From Candidatus Colicola caccequi (GTDB taxonomy: Bacteria; Bacteroidota; Bacteroidia; Bacteroidales; Paludibacteraceae), in the NCBI GenBank assembly GCA_018065205.1, contig JAGHTR010000125.1, positions 1 to 28,334 on the forward strand: a DNA stretch of 28,334 nucleotides, written 5' to 3'. Numbering within the stretch: position 1 is the first letter of the stretch; each line of letters opens with the position of its first letter. This document shows positions 16,759 to 25,915 of this stretch, in pieces. The translations under genes were made by a program, and so were the position numbers. The notes below the pieces were generated by a model. That model ran no database searches and was not told the DNA's origin. It saw nothing but the letters and a program-made list of their open reading frames with translations.

Positions 16759-18651
16759 ATGAATAAGATTAACAAACTTATAATCTTTGGGGTTACCATA
16801 GGAATTATCGTCCTTTGTCACTTATCCACCGGTTGTGCCAACCGCGGTGTAGGTCCACAAGGCGGTCCGATAGACAGTATTGCTCCTGTCATTGTGCATA
16901 CATCTCCGGCCAATGGAGCCACCAATGTACAAGGCAAAGAGGTGGTGCTTAATTTTGATGAATATGTGCAGATAGAAGGGGCGGTAGACAATATCTTGGT
17001 TTCTCCACCCCAGCAGCATGTGCCGGAAATAAAAGCAATTGGCAAACGTGTCACGGTGCTTTTTCAAGACAGTTTACAGGATAATACGACTTACACGATT
17101 GATTTTGGTAATCAAATAGTTGATTTGCACGAGAAGAATCCGTATGAAGACTTGACTTTTGCATTTTCGACAGGAGAGTCAATCGATTCGTTGGCAATTT
17201 ATGGTCACCTCATTGATGCCGAGAACCTCAATCCTGTATCCGGTATTGTTGTCGGATTGCATGCAGAAACCAGTGACAGTGCTATCAATTCATATCCTTT
17301 TATCCGTATTGGTCGTACCAATGCCGAGGGCGAGTTCTCTATTAAGAACATTAAAGCCGGCACATATAAACTATATGCATTGCAGGATAACAGTCGTGAC
17401 TATGTGCATCAACCCGGTGAGGGGGTGGCTTTTTATGACGAACCGATTACACCCTATATCAATTCCCGCATTGAGACAGATACATTATTCTTAAAAGACA
17501 CTTTAGACAGCGTTGGTAATCGCATACCTGATAGCGTCTTTACGGCTGAATATATCTATTACGAGCCCTCTGATCTATTGTTATATTTATTTAAGGAGGA
17601 TGTGCAGCGCCACTATTTTCTGCGTGCCCTACGTAAGGAAGCTCATGTATTTCAGTTAATCTTTGGTGCGCCACAGACACAGTTACCCACTCTATCTGCT
17701 TTGCGTTTAGAGGAAGATTCTTTAGGCATTGACACTACTTGGGTGAATTTTCTGGAGCATAGTATAGTGCAAACCAACGCAACATTAGATACGATAACGT
17801 ATTGGTTGACTGACTCGTCGGCTATTCAAATGGATAGTATACGTTTTGCGATGACCTATCTCAAAAGCGATTCCGTGTATAACTTAGTTGATCAAACCGA
17901 CACTATCTTAGCCGTCTATCGTGCTCCCTTTATGTCAGAACGCACCAAGAAGGCCATGCAGCAGAAGAAAGAGAAGGCAGGATTGACGTTGAAACTAAAT
18001 TGCAAGCAACCGATGAATTTCTTTGATACTTTAGCGATAGTTAGTGCAACGCCATTGGGGACTTATATTAAGGATAAAATTCACTTACAAATGCTGCATG
18101 ACGACACCGTTTGGACAGAGGTGCCCTTTGCGATGCCAACCATCAATGGTTGTATGATGCAGTTGCCTATTTATTATAATTGGAAGAGTGGCTCTGAATA
18201 CCGTTTATTGTTGGATTCTGCCGCAATTAGTGATGTATATGGTGTAGGCAACAAGAAGGATAAATATTCCATTCGTGTACGTTCCATAGAGGAGTACTCC
18301 ACCATTGATATCCTTTTGCAGCCTTACGATCCAACGATTATTATTCAGTTATTGAATGCTCAAGATCAGCCGGTTTATGAGCAAGCGGCTCAGCCAGGTC
18401 GTACCACCTTTGCTAATATAGAGCCGGGGGTATATTATATGCGTTTGATTTTAGACGTAAATGGTGATGGTAAATGGACGACAGGTAGTCTGGCAGAGAA
18501 ACGGCAACCAGAGCAGGTTGTTTATTTCCCTAAAAAACTGAGTCTGCGTGCAAACTGGAACTTTGAAGAAACTTTTGGCTGGCAGTCGATTCCGTTGCTG
18601 GATCAAAAACCGGAAGCCATTCGAAAAGACAGCAATGCCAAGAAGAAATAA
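16759..18651 (+). CDS. Ig-like (Big_5) domain lipoprotein
   Basis: A 630-residue surface or periplasmic lipoprotein. The N-terminal signal ends in the lipobox LSTGC with the acylated Cys at residue 26. A Big_5-type Ig-like domain follows (about 40-140: IAPVIVHTSPANGATNV to EDLTFAFST). Next is a carboxypeptidase-regulatory-like beta domain (about 145-210, NAEGEFSIKNIKAGTYKLYAL). The remainder is beta-rich, ending in a second such unit (TTFANIEPGVYYMRLILDVNGDGKW). No enzymatic motif is present. I chose the ATG at 16759 over an upstream TTG (16744) because the ATG gives a compact lipoprotein signal. It converges with the deacetylase gene: the stop codons abut with no base between. Confidence 0.85.
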   Translation: MNKINKLIIFGVTIGIIVLCHLSTGCANRGVGPQGGPIDSIAPVIVHTSPANGATNVQGKEVVLNFDEYVQIEGAVDNILVSPPQQHVPEIKAIGKRVTVLFQDSLQDNTTYTIDFGNQIVDLHEKNPYEDLTFAFSTGESIDSLAIYGHLIDAENLNPVSGIVVGLHAETSDSAINSYPFIRIGRTNAEGEFSIKNIKAGTYKLYALQDNSRDYVHQPGEGVAFYDEPITPYINSRIETDTLFLKDTLDSVGNRIPDSVFTAEYIYYEPSDLLLYLFKEDVQRHYFLRALRKEAHVFQLIFGAPQTQLPTLSALRLEEDSLGIDTTWVNFLEHSIVQTNATLDTITYWLTDSSAIQMDSIRFAMTYLKSDSVYNLVDQTDTILAVYRAPFMSERTKKAMQQKKEKAGLTLKLNCKQPMNFFDTLAIVSATPLGTYIKDKIHLQMLHDDTVWTEVPFAMPTINGCMMQLPIYYNWKSGSEYRLLLDSAAISDVYGVGNKKDKYSIRVRSIEEYSTIDILLQPYDPTIIIQLLNAQDQPVYEQAAQPGRTTFANIEPGVYYMRLILDVNGDGKWTTGSLAEKRQPEQVVYFPKKLSLRANWNFEETFGWQSIPLLDQKPEAIRKDSNAKKK

Positions 18652-19299
18652 TCAGATTGTACGGAATTCGTACCCTTCGGCTTGAAGCCATTCAATAATC
18701 ATAGGAAGTGCCTCTAATGTATTGGGGGCACTTTTTTTGCTATCGTGCATTAGAATAATGCTTCCATTACGCATGTAACGTTGTACAATGCGCGTAATAC
18801 GCGCGGGTGTGTAATCCTTATTATAATCGTGTGTAAGAATATCCCAAAGGATGATGCGATGGTCTTTAATCACCTGTTTTTGCTGGTAAGGACGCATTCG
18901 TCCATAAGGAGGACGGAACAGATGACTATTCCAGGATGGACCTAACGTCTTTTGTATTATTTCATCGCATAGTTGCCAATTCATTGAATAGATAGACTGA
19001 CTAACGCGGATTCCTGGCAAGTGATTAAAAGTATGATTGCCTACTTGATGTCCTCGGCGGTACACTTCTTGTGCCAATTCGGGGAAGCGATAGACGTTCT
19101 CTCCTACCCAAAAGAAAGTAGCCTTAACGTGATAACGATCTAAAATGTCCAATACCTGAGGAGTGACCTCAGGTATCGGACCATCATCAAAGGTTAGATA
19201 GACACATTTATGTGCTGTATCTCCCCTCCATTCTACCCCCGGAACCAATCGTTGTAGCCACGAGGGGATTTGGTATAATATATTTGGATTGATATGCAT
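18652..19299 (-). CDS. Polysaccharide deacetylase (NodB homology, CE4 family)
   Basis: A 215-residue metal-dependent deacetylase that would remove N-acetyl (or O-acetyl) groups from glycans such as peptidoglycan or chitin-like polymers. All five CE4 motifs are visible: TFDDGP (36-41, Asp38 base and Asp39 metal ligand), H89-x3-H93 in GNHTFNH, RPPYG (129-133), a Trp in ILWDI (152), and LMHD (183-186). No clear signal peptide is seen: the N-terminus MHINPNILYQIPSWLQ is only weakly amphipathic. Its start ATG directly follows the stop of the ROK kinase, so the two are one transcript. Confidence 0.92.
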   Translation of the reverse strand: MHINPNILYQIPSWLQRLVPGVEWRGDTAHKCVYLTFDDGPIPEVTPQVLDILDRYHVKATFFWVGENVYRFPELAQEVYRRGHQVGNHTFNHLPGIRVSQSIYSMNWQLCDEIIQKTLGPSWNSHLFRPPYGRMRPYQQKQVIKDHRIILWDILTHDYNKDYTPARITRIVQRYMRNGSIILMHDSKKSAPNTLEALPMIIEWLQAEGYEFRTI

Positions 19300-20259
19300 T
19301 TATGCTTCCCAAGCCAGAGAACTTGCTCCAAGAATGGCAGCATCTGCTTCCTTTAATTCAGAGAAGAGCACTTTCACTTTGTTCTTCCATAACTGCATCA
19401 CGTTATTGTTCAGTGCTTTGACGATAGGATCCAGCAGCCAATGCCCGGATTTAGTGAGTCCTCCAAACATAATGATGGCTTCAGGAGCAGAGAATACTAC
19501 GAAGTTAGCGAATGCTTCTCCTAAGCACTTGCCGGTGAAGTCAAAAATCTCTTTTGCCACCTCGTCACCGGCTTCTGCAGCCTTAAACACGTCATAGGAA
19601 GTGATGCTATCAATATCTAAATTACGCAACATAGTGGGTTTCGTGGTGGTAGAAATGATTTCTTTGGCTGTTCTGGCAACTCCGGTAGCACTGGCATAAG
19701 CCTCTAAGTGGCCCTTACCTCCGCAACCGCATAAACGAGCATTCTTGCTATGATCAATACATACGTGACCTAATTCACCGGCAAAGCCATCGTTTCCATA
19801 AACGACTTTACCATCAATCACGATACCGGATCCGACACCGGTGCCAAGTGTAATCATGATAAAATCCTTCATACCTTTAGCAGCACCATAAATCATTTCG
19901 CCTTGCGCAGCAGCATTGGCATCGTTGGTAATTTTGCAGGGGATGCCGAATTTCTTGCTCATCAGTTCTGCGAAATGCACCACTCCTTTCCAAGGCAGAT
20001 TAGGAGCAAATTCAATATTGCCGGTGTAGTAATTACCATTAGGAACGCCGGCACCAATACCTCTAAAGGCATCAAATCCGCCTAAAGGTTCAACAATTTT
20101 AACAGCCTCTGTGTAGAGAGCATCTACATACTCATTAATGTCTGTAAACTGTTGGGTTTTAATGGATGTGCGGGCTAAAACTTGACCGCGAGCATCTACA
20201 ACGCCTAACACACTGTTTGTTCCGCCCATATCCAGGCCTAATACATAAGGTTTTTCCAT
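19300..20259 (-). CDS. ROK family glucokinase-type sugar kinase
   Basis: A 319-residue cytosolic ROK kinase, probably a glucokinase by its strong similarity to Bacteroides-type glucokinases (from memory). The N-terminal ATP motif is LGLDMGGTN (7-15), the catalytic Asp is in TNDANAAA (Asp113), and the phosphate loop is LGTGVGSG (138-145). The ROK zinc motif is present in altered form. His165 in GELGH and C177-G-C179-G are there, but the third Cys of CxCGxxGCLE is His184 (CGCGGKGHLE). His can bind zinc, so activity is likely kept. It has its own promoter and is followed immediately by the deacetylase gene. The exact sugar is inferred. Confidence 0.88.
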   Translation of the reverse strand: MEKPYVLGLDMGGTNSVLGVVDARGQVLARTSIKTQQFTDINEYVDALYTEAVKIVEPLGGFDAFRGIGAGVPNGNYYTGNIEFAPNLPWKGVVHFAELMSKKFGIPCKITNDANAAAQGEMIYGAAKGMKDFIMITLGTGVGSGIVIDGKVVYGNDGFAGELGHVCIDHSKNARLCGCGGKGHLEAYASATGVARTAKEIISTTTKPTMLRNLDIDSITSYDVFKAAEAGDEVAKEIFDFTGKCLGEAFANFVVFSAPEAIIMFGGLTKSGHWLLDPIVKALNNNVMQLWKNKVKVLFSELKEADAAILGASSLAWEA

Positions 20260-20291
20260 ATATGATTTGATTTTAAGTTAATTTTCTGCTG

Positions 20292-20323
20292 CAAAGGTAC
20301 AAATAAATTCGCATATATGCAAA
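20292..20323 (-). promoter_or_regulatory. Promoter of ROK kinase-deacetylase transcript
   Basis: On the minus strand: TTTG at 20323-20320, a 20-base spacer, then TACCTTTG at 20299-20292. It lies in the 76-base gap after addB and 33 bases upstream of the kinase ATG, so this pair is separately transcribed from addAB. Confidence 0.8.
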
Positions 20324-20335
20324 TTTAATTATTAT

Positions 20336-23056
20336 TTAATAGCATAAATGTCTAAATGGACACGTTTCAGAGCAGTTTTTTGATTCCTTTTTCGGGAAGG
20401 ACTCATTATTAACAATCTCGGATACCAGTTCTTTCAATCCTGCGGCAAACTCGGTTTGACATTGTTGTTCAAAGTCTGTTATTTGGGTCTTATTAACGGA
20501 CAGATGTGGATCAAACGAGTGCAAATTCTTGCCTGTAAACAATAATCCGGGCATGATGGGACCGAATGATTGTTTTGTTTGATGAGCAGCAAGGCAATAT
20601 GTAAGCAATTGCAGCACGTAGCGTTGTGTCTTATCCGAATCAAATAGGTCCGGAATAGAGGCAACTGCCATTTTTTTAGCATCATACGCCCCTGTTTTAT
20701 AGTCAATAATACGTGTAGTGCCCTGAATCCGGTCTAAGCGGTCCACAATACCACCCACGGCCACCGATACGACTGTGCCGTGATTAGTGAGTACCGACAC
20801 CGGTGTGTAGCAATTATCCTCCATCATCACTAAAGTCAATTCGCCTTCGTTTTGGATGGTTTCCATATCATTAGTTAGCACCTTGCGCAAGTGAGACAAT
20901 GCGACGATGTTTTCCACAACGTGTTCTTGTTGCTTATAATGCTCTTTCTCCTCGTGATGCTTATTATAGTCCCTATTCATCAAAGCATATCCATCCGTTA
21001 ACGCCTGCTGCATCCTCTCCTCGTGATTAAGGAAGTCCGCAATGGCATCAGCACTTACGTTTGCCGGCAAGGAAGGACATAGATACCGATATGCCGAATA
21101 AATCGTGCTATGGATAAGTGACCCCATTTCATTAGCGGCTAAGATTGGTGAAGGGGTTGGTTCTTCGGTTAGTTCCAAGATATGCTGCAAATAAAAGCGC
21201 ATCTTGCAATCTAAGTATGTATTAATAGCCGATGGTGACAAGTGTCTATTTTGCGTTTGTTCTTTCTCCCATTTATCTAATAGACTCTTGCGTTCCGGAT
21301 CGATTAGTTGTACCGCCTTATCGTGGATCTGGCAGGATTCTGTTAGCCGTTTTTTCGTAACCTTGAACTCGTTTGACGTCAGTATTTGCATTAGGAAGCG
21401 TGACATCGATTTCTTGCCAAGCGCTGTGGTTGCTTCGGAGAATAGAATGGTGACATCCTCGGCGCGACGCAGCAATCGGAAGAAGTTATAGGCGTAGGCA
21501 GCAGCCGATTCGTCGTTCGTTTCTAAGCCGTAATATTTGCGCAGGTAATAAGGGATAAAACTGATGTCTTGTTTCTTTTGTGGCACCACCCCTTCCTCTA
21601 CATTTAGAATCAGGAGGTGCTTAAAGTCTAACACACGCGTTTCCAGTACGCCCATTACTTGAATATCGGTGACCGGTTCGCCATGGAACGGCAACGATAG
21701 ACTTTCCAAATGGCGTCGCAATAAGTTACGAAGTGTTTTAAGGTCTTCTATTTGGTCCAATACGCCCTGTTTCATCAGACGTATGTAATGATTAATGACC
21801 TTTGTTGCCTGGTACAGACTCTCTTCTGTTAGCAGTTGCTGCCAATCCTTAGGTGGCAGAGGTTCGTTGTTCTCAGGTTCTTCCACTAATAACGGGTCGG
21901 TAGGTGACGGATTGATATACTCCAATAAACGCTCTAACACGCCGGCATAATTAAGTTCTTCTGCTGCCTTGTCGTTCTTGGGGTCCATCAAGTACTTAGT
22001 AATTTTGTAGAAGACCTGCGTGTTGCGAAGGGGGTAACCTTTGGTTATATTAACATGTTCGGCTACCGAATCAGGCAGTGCATAAATGACCGGTTCTAAC
22101 ATTCCTTCGTCCGCAATCACAACGGCAGTAGGCCCCTTTTTGCCAGGTAGCCATTCATGTACGTATTGGGCTTGGGCATTATTTCCGGCAGTGACCATTA
22201 GTGTAAGCGGTTGAAGGTCGGTTGTGGTATCTTCGGCAGGTGTACTATTGGTGAGTCCATCAGCGATATGCTGACGGATAAAGCGATACACATCCTTATT
22301 GGTATGGAAAGTCGGGTTATAATCCCAATAGAACAAACTTCTGTCTTTTAGGGACAACATCAACGCTTTCTCCCCTTTGAGTAGATAATTAAATCCCACA
22401 AATACGAAGTGTCGCTCACTCAGATCTAAATCATTGATATGCTCCACCACTTGCCGTAATCGTGCTCCGGAGCTACCTACTCCGTCTTGAGATTGTTGCT
22501 GTATGAATCGGTGATAGATAGCAGGCAGATGCTGCCATAGTTGCTCAAAATCCTGCTGATAACTATCTTTCAACGAAATACGTTCCTCCGACAAGGCGTG
22601 ACGGCCTAGTAATTCCTGTAGTCGGGCTTTGGTTTCTTCAGACAGGTTATCCGCCTCTAATGTATGGGCATATACGCTATTGCTGAATAGAGCATCGGCA
22701 TCCACTAATGCCATATCTACATTGCTGAAGTCTTGCAGTAACTGCCGTCCCCAGTTATAGAACACATCCATGGACATAGTGGATTGTGTTTCCTCCTTAA
22801 AGATGGTATATAGCCGGCTGACGGATAATATTTCGTCCTCGCTATGCAAACTGCTTAACTCGTCTACCAATCCACTGATGGTAGTAAATTCAGGAGCCAG
22901 GCAGGGTTTGCCATAACGTTCACGGATAGCCACACGCATTTTTTCGCGCATAAAAAGTGTTGCACGATTCATCGGAAAGACCACCGTGTAATCGCGCAGG
23001 TGCTCAAAGCCTATGCGAGTTATCAAGTCGTTGCATACTAACCCTAAGAAATCCAT
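20336..23056 (-). CDS. addB: AddB-like helicase-nuclease subunit with C-terminal PD-(D/E)XK nuclease
   Basis: A 906-residue partner of AddA in double-strand break end-processing. The N-terminus (about 1-560) has a degenerate UvrD-like fold without a recognisable Walker A (VVFPMNRATLFMREKM stands where one would be). The C-terminal nuclease has RIIDYKTGAYD with Asp785 and Lys787. Four cysteines for the AddB-type 4Fe-4S cluster are present: Cys617 in NTYLDCKMRFY, and Cys895, Cys899 and Cys905 at the very end. The last three are spaced C-x3-C-x5-C rather than the usual C-x2-C-x5-C. Its start overlaps the end of addA by 13 bases. The protein is shorter than Firmicutes AddB (about 1150). Confidence 0.87.
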   Translation of the reverse strand: MDFLGLVCNDLITRIGFEHLRDYTVVFPMNRATLFMREKMRVAIRERYGKPCLAPEFTTISGLVDELSSLHSEDEILSVSRLYTIFKEETQSTMSMDVFYNWGRQLLQDFSNVDMALVDADALFSNSVYAHTLEADNLSEETKARLQELLGRHALSEERISLKDSYQQDFEQLWQHLPAIYHRFIQQQSQDGVGSSGARLRQVVEHINDLDLSERHFVFVGFNYLLKGEKALMLSLKDRSLFYWDYNPTFHTNKDVYRFIRQHIADGLTNSTPAEDTTTDLQPLTLMVTAGNNAQAQYVHEWLPGKKGPTAVVIADEGMLEPVIYALPDSVAEHVNITKGYPLRNTQVFYKITKYLMDPKNDKAAEELNYAGVLERLLEYINPSPTDPLLVEEPENNEPLPPKDWQQLLTEESLYQATKVINHYIRLMKQGVLDQIEDLKTLRNLLRRHLESLSLPFHGEPVTDIQVMGVLETRVLDFKHLLILNVEEGVVPQKKQDISFIPYYLRKYYGLETNDESAAAYAYNFFRLLRRAEDVTILFSEATTALGKKSMSRFLMQILTSNEFKVTKKRLTESCQIHDKAVQLIDPERKSLLDKWEKEQTQNRHLSPSAINTYLDCKMRFYLQHILELTEEPTPSPILAANEMGSLIHSTIYSAYRYLCPSLPANVSADAIADFLNHEERMQQALTDGYALMNRDYNKHHEEKEHYKQQEHVVENIVALSHLRKVLTNDMETIQNEGELTLVMMEDNCYTPVSVLTNHGTVVSVAVGGIVDRLDRIQGTTRIIDYKTGAYDAKKMAVASIPDLFDSDKTQRYVLQLLTYCLAAHQTKQSFGPIMPGLLFTGKNLHSFDPHLSVNKTQITDFEQQCQTEFAAGLKELVSEIVNNESFPKKESKNCSETCPFRHLCY

Positions 23057-25914
23057 AGTAATTCTTGCTTTTTAGCCAACCATATACAACCTTTGACGCT
23101 ATATCCCATTTCGTGAATCAAGATCATATAGTGCTTAACTTGGTCATAGTATTCCTCACGCATCCTACCAAACTTGTAGTCCAGCACGATGGCTTCTTTT
23201 TTTGTTTCGTCCACCATCACCCGGTCCGGTCGGTAATCATCCGGCAGAATTGTTCGTTCGCTCCATATTGTCCATTTTTCGTCAAAGAAATCTGCCATTT
23301 GTGGGTGTTGCCATATATGGGATAGTTCCTGTTCGATATGTTCGTATTCCCCTTGCGATTGAATCATTCCCTGTGCCATAAAAGCGTTCAGTACGTTCGG
23401 AGCATCGGCTTTGCAACGGATATGTGCCATGATATCGTGGCATAGTGTACCAAAGTCTCTATTGCCGTTCTTGGCCTCTTGAGACTGTCGGAAGGTGATA
23501 TGTTCGTTTTCGCTAAAGAAAGTGGCTATTTCTTCGCTTGCATCAGCAAAGCTGAATGGTTCAACGGTGTCTCCGGACTTCTGACCGGTATGTATAGGCA
23601 GCGTCTTATCTCCGGCAGTCCATTCGGCAAATCGGTCCTTATCTATAGTCCAATCTTCCCACATTGCTTTTAGGTTGGGTAGTTGTTCTTTATCAAGCAA
23701 CAGTAAGTGCGCCGCTGTTGACTCACCTTCCACTTTTGCAGTATAAGTGATGGGGCAATAGACGTACAATCGGTCGGCAGCACGGGTTAGGGCCACGTAC
23801 AGCAGGTTGGTGTTATCTAATCGCTGATTATCGTGTTCTTCTTGATACGGCTGCGCATAGCCACTTGTAATCATCTGGCTATTTTGTGAGATAGGCACTT
23901 GTTTGAGGTGATAATTCGTATCCGTTGGTTGATGTGCAGCTTGGCACCATAGCAAAGTACCGCGTTTATCTTCCTCCATTTTCCAATTGCAGAACGGCAC
24001 GAATACGTTTTTTGCTTCCAGTCCTTTGGCAGCGTGAATAGTCATAATGCGTATATCGCCGGTGTCTGTGGACGGAATGGCATCATTTTGCATTTCATCA
24101 TCCCAGTATCGCAGCAATTCAGTCAACGAACTGCCATATTGTGACACGAACTCACGTACTCTATCTTTGAAGCAATTTAGGTAGGCGATGTCGTCCCCCA
24201 TGTATTGCCCATTGTTGCAAATACATATACGGATAACCTCCTCCATGAGGAAAGACAAAGGCATGCGTTTATCCAATTCGTCCAATCGATGCAAGTCAAT
24301 TGTCGGGCATTGCAGATGAACGAAGTGCCGTGCTGCATGGTCTTGACGATCTACATATTGCAGGGCAGCAATGATGGCTTGTACACTTTTAGAAGCACGC
24401 AGCAGGTAACTCTCGTTAGATACTAATCGGTGGGTTGCTAATTGCGGATACAGTCCGGTGGCAGTCAAGGCTTGATGTGCCTTTAGGATATCATCTACTT
24501 GGTTTTTGAACCGAATCAGGATAAGCATATCTTGCGGTTTATCTCCTGTAGCCAAGTGCTCTTCAATCTGTTTGAGCATATCCTCAACGCAGGCTTGTTT
24601 TTGGCTGTCGGAACGTAGGTTGATTACTGCCTCGGATGGCATCGTTCCATCTTTCTTGGCAGTCGTTCGAGCCACCGAATAAGGGTACCATCTAAGTTGA
24701 ACATAACCGCCCTCTTTGGAGCCTTTCCTATAGTAATTCTCCAGATGTGCCTCATCCCATTCTTCACCATATCGTTTTGCGAAGACCTCCAAATTAAACC
24801 TTACAACCTCCTTTCGCGACCGATAATTAGTCACCAATGATTCTTCTTCGATGTATTTACCTAAGATAGGATCATTGCTGTTGAGGGATGCCATGATGTG
24901 CCAATCGCCGTTGCGCCAGCGGTAGATGCTTTGTTTAATATCGCCCACGATGAGGGTTGTTCCCCCACCCGCTAATATCTCTTGAATCAGATGCAGGAAG
25001 TTATCCCATTGTAATGTACTGGTGTCTTGAAATTCATCCAGCATGATGTGGCGATAGCGGATGCCGGCTTTTTCTAATATGAAGTCTGCATCTCCCGGTT
25101 GTAGGGCAGCATGTAGGATGTGGGCCGTCTTGGCAAGTAATACGCTGTTGTTTTCGGCCTCATTCACATCAATTCGGTAGGCGATGTAGGACAGCAGCAT
25201 CAGTTCGCCTAAGTGCTCCATGGTTACCTCTTTGCCTTCGGCCTGTTCTTGTTGCATGGCTTGGATATAGCCGGCTATGATGTTGCGGTCAAGCACGATG
25301 TCGGCTTCGTTCATTTGTACACTCTCTCGGTACATTTCCTTAGCGATGCTGATTAGTTGGTCGCGCACGTCCCATTTCTGCTCCTCGTCCAATTGTTTGT
25401 TCAGGTAGGTTGCAATGGTTTCTTTGAGTCCCTCTTGCTCATCAATATGAGTAGATAGGAGTTGTTCTACGGCCAATCGGATAGCGTGGTCAGAGTCTAT
25501 ATCTACGGTATATCCGGCAGCAGTACCTATTGTATAAGCCATACCTTGTAACAGCACTTGCAAGAAGGCATCAATGGTGCTGATATTAAACCGGTCGTAA
25601 TCGGCTAATATGGCCTCGTATTGTTGTTTGGCTCGCTGTGCCACGTCAAGGTCGGATTCATGATCCGATAACGTACCCATTTCTCGTCTGATGGTTTGCA
25701 CTTTAGTTAAGAAGTCCCCACCCTGACCATTGGCGATAGCGTATAGGTAAGTCAAGATACGCTTTTTCATCTCCTCGGTGGCTTTGTTGGTGAAGGTCAC
25801 GGCTAAGATAGAGCGAAAACTCTCTCCGCTCAACAGCAACGCCACGTAGTGCGCTGCTAACGTAAATGTCTTACCGCTTCCAGCCGAAGCCTTACATAAA
25901 GTCAGACTCTTCAT
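23044..25914 (-). CDS. addA: AddA-like UvrD/RecB-type helicase-nuclease
   Basis: A 956-residue superfamily 1 helicase with a C-terminal nuclease, the motor subunit that unwinds and trims DNA ends for RecA loading. Motifs in order: Walker A KASAGSGKTFTLA (Gly-Lys-Thr at 14-16), motif Ia VTFTNKATEEMKKR, Walker B LDEFQDT (Asp293), motif III GDIKQSIYRWRNGD, TNYRSR, motif V IMTIHAAKGLEAKNVF and motif VI YVALTRAADRLYVY. The C-terminal PD-(D/E)XK nuclease has VLDYKFGRMREEYYDQVKHY with Asp912 and Lys914. It is shorter than Firmicutes AddA (about 1230). It starts 1 base after the nucleotidyltransferase stop. Confidence 0.9.
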   Translation of the reverse strand: MKSLTLCKASAGSGKTFTLAAHYVALLLSGESFRSILAVTFTNKATEEMKKRILTYLYAIANGQGGDFLTKVQTIRREMGTLSDHESDLDVAQRAKQQYEAILADYDRFNISTIDAFLQVLLQGMAYTIGTAAGYTVDIDSDHAIRLAVEQLLSTHIDEQEGLKETIATYLNKQLDEEQKWDVRDQLISIAKEMYRESVQMNEADIVLDRNIIAGYIQAMQQEQAEGKEVTMEHLGELMLLSYIAYRIDVNEAENNSVLLAKTAHILHAALQPGDADFILEKAGIRYRHIMLDEFQDTSTLQWDNFLHLIQEILAGGGTTLIVGDIKQSIYRWRNGDWHIMASLNSNDPILGKYIEEESLVTNYRSRKEVVRFNLEVFAKRYGEEWDEAHLENYYRKGSKEGGYVQLRWYPYSVARTTAKKDGTMPSEAVINLRSDSQKQACVEDMLKQIEEHLATGDKPQDMLILIRFKNQVDDILKAHQALTATGLYPQLATHRLVSNESYLLRASKSVQAIIAALQYVDRQDHAARHFVHLQCPTIDLHRLDELDKRMPLSFLMEEVIRICICNNGQYMGDDIAYLNCFKDRVREFVSQYGSSLTELLRYWDDEMQNDAIPSTDTGDIRIMTIHAAKGLEAKNVFVPFCNWKMEEDKRGTLLWCQAAHQPTDTNYHLKQVPISQNSQMITSGYAQPYQEEHDNQRLDNTNLLYVALTRAADRLYVYCPITYTAKVEGESTAAHLLLLDKEQLPNLKAMWEDWTIDKDRFAEWTAGDKTLPIHTGQKSGDTVEPFSFADASEEIATFFSENEHITFRQSQEAKNGNRDFGTLCHDIMAHIRCKADAPNVLNAFMAQGMIQSQGEYEHIEQELSHIWQHPQMADFFDEKWTIWSERTILPDDYRPDRVMVDETKKEAIVLDYKFGRMREEYYDQVKHYMILIHEMGYSVKGCIWLAKKQELLWIS

Positions 25915-25915
25915 A

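Noticed and set aside
20336..25914. AddA/AddB pair as a defence system (helicase plus nuclease)
   Set aside because: Motif order, iron-sulfur cysteines and paired nuclease domains match the housekeeping AddAB recombination complex, and no other defence genes are nearby.
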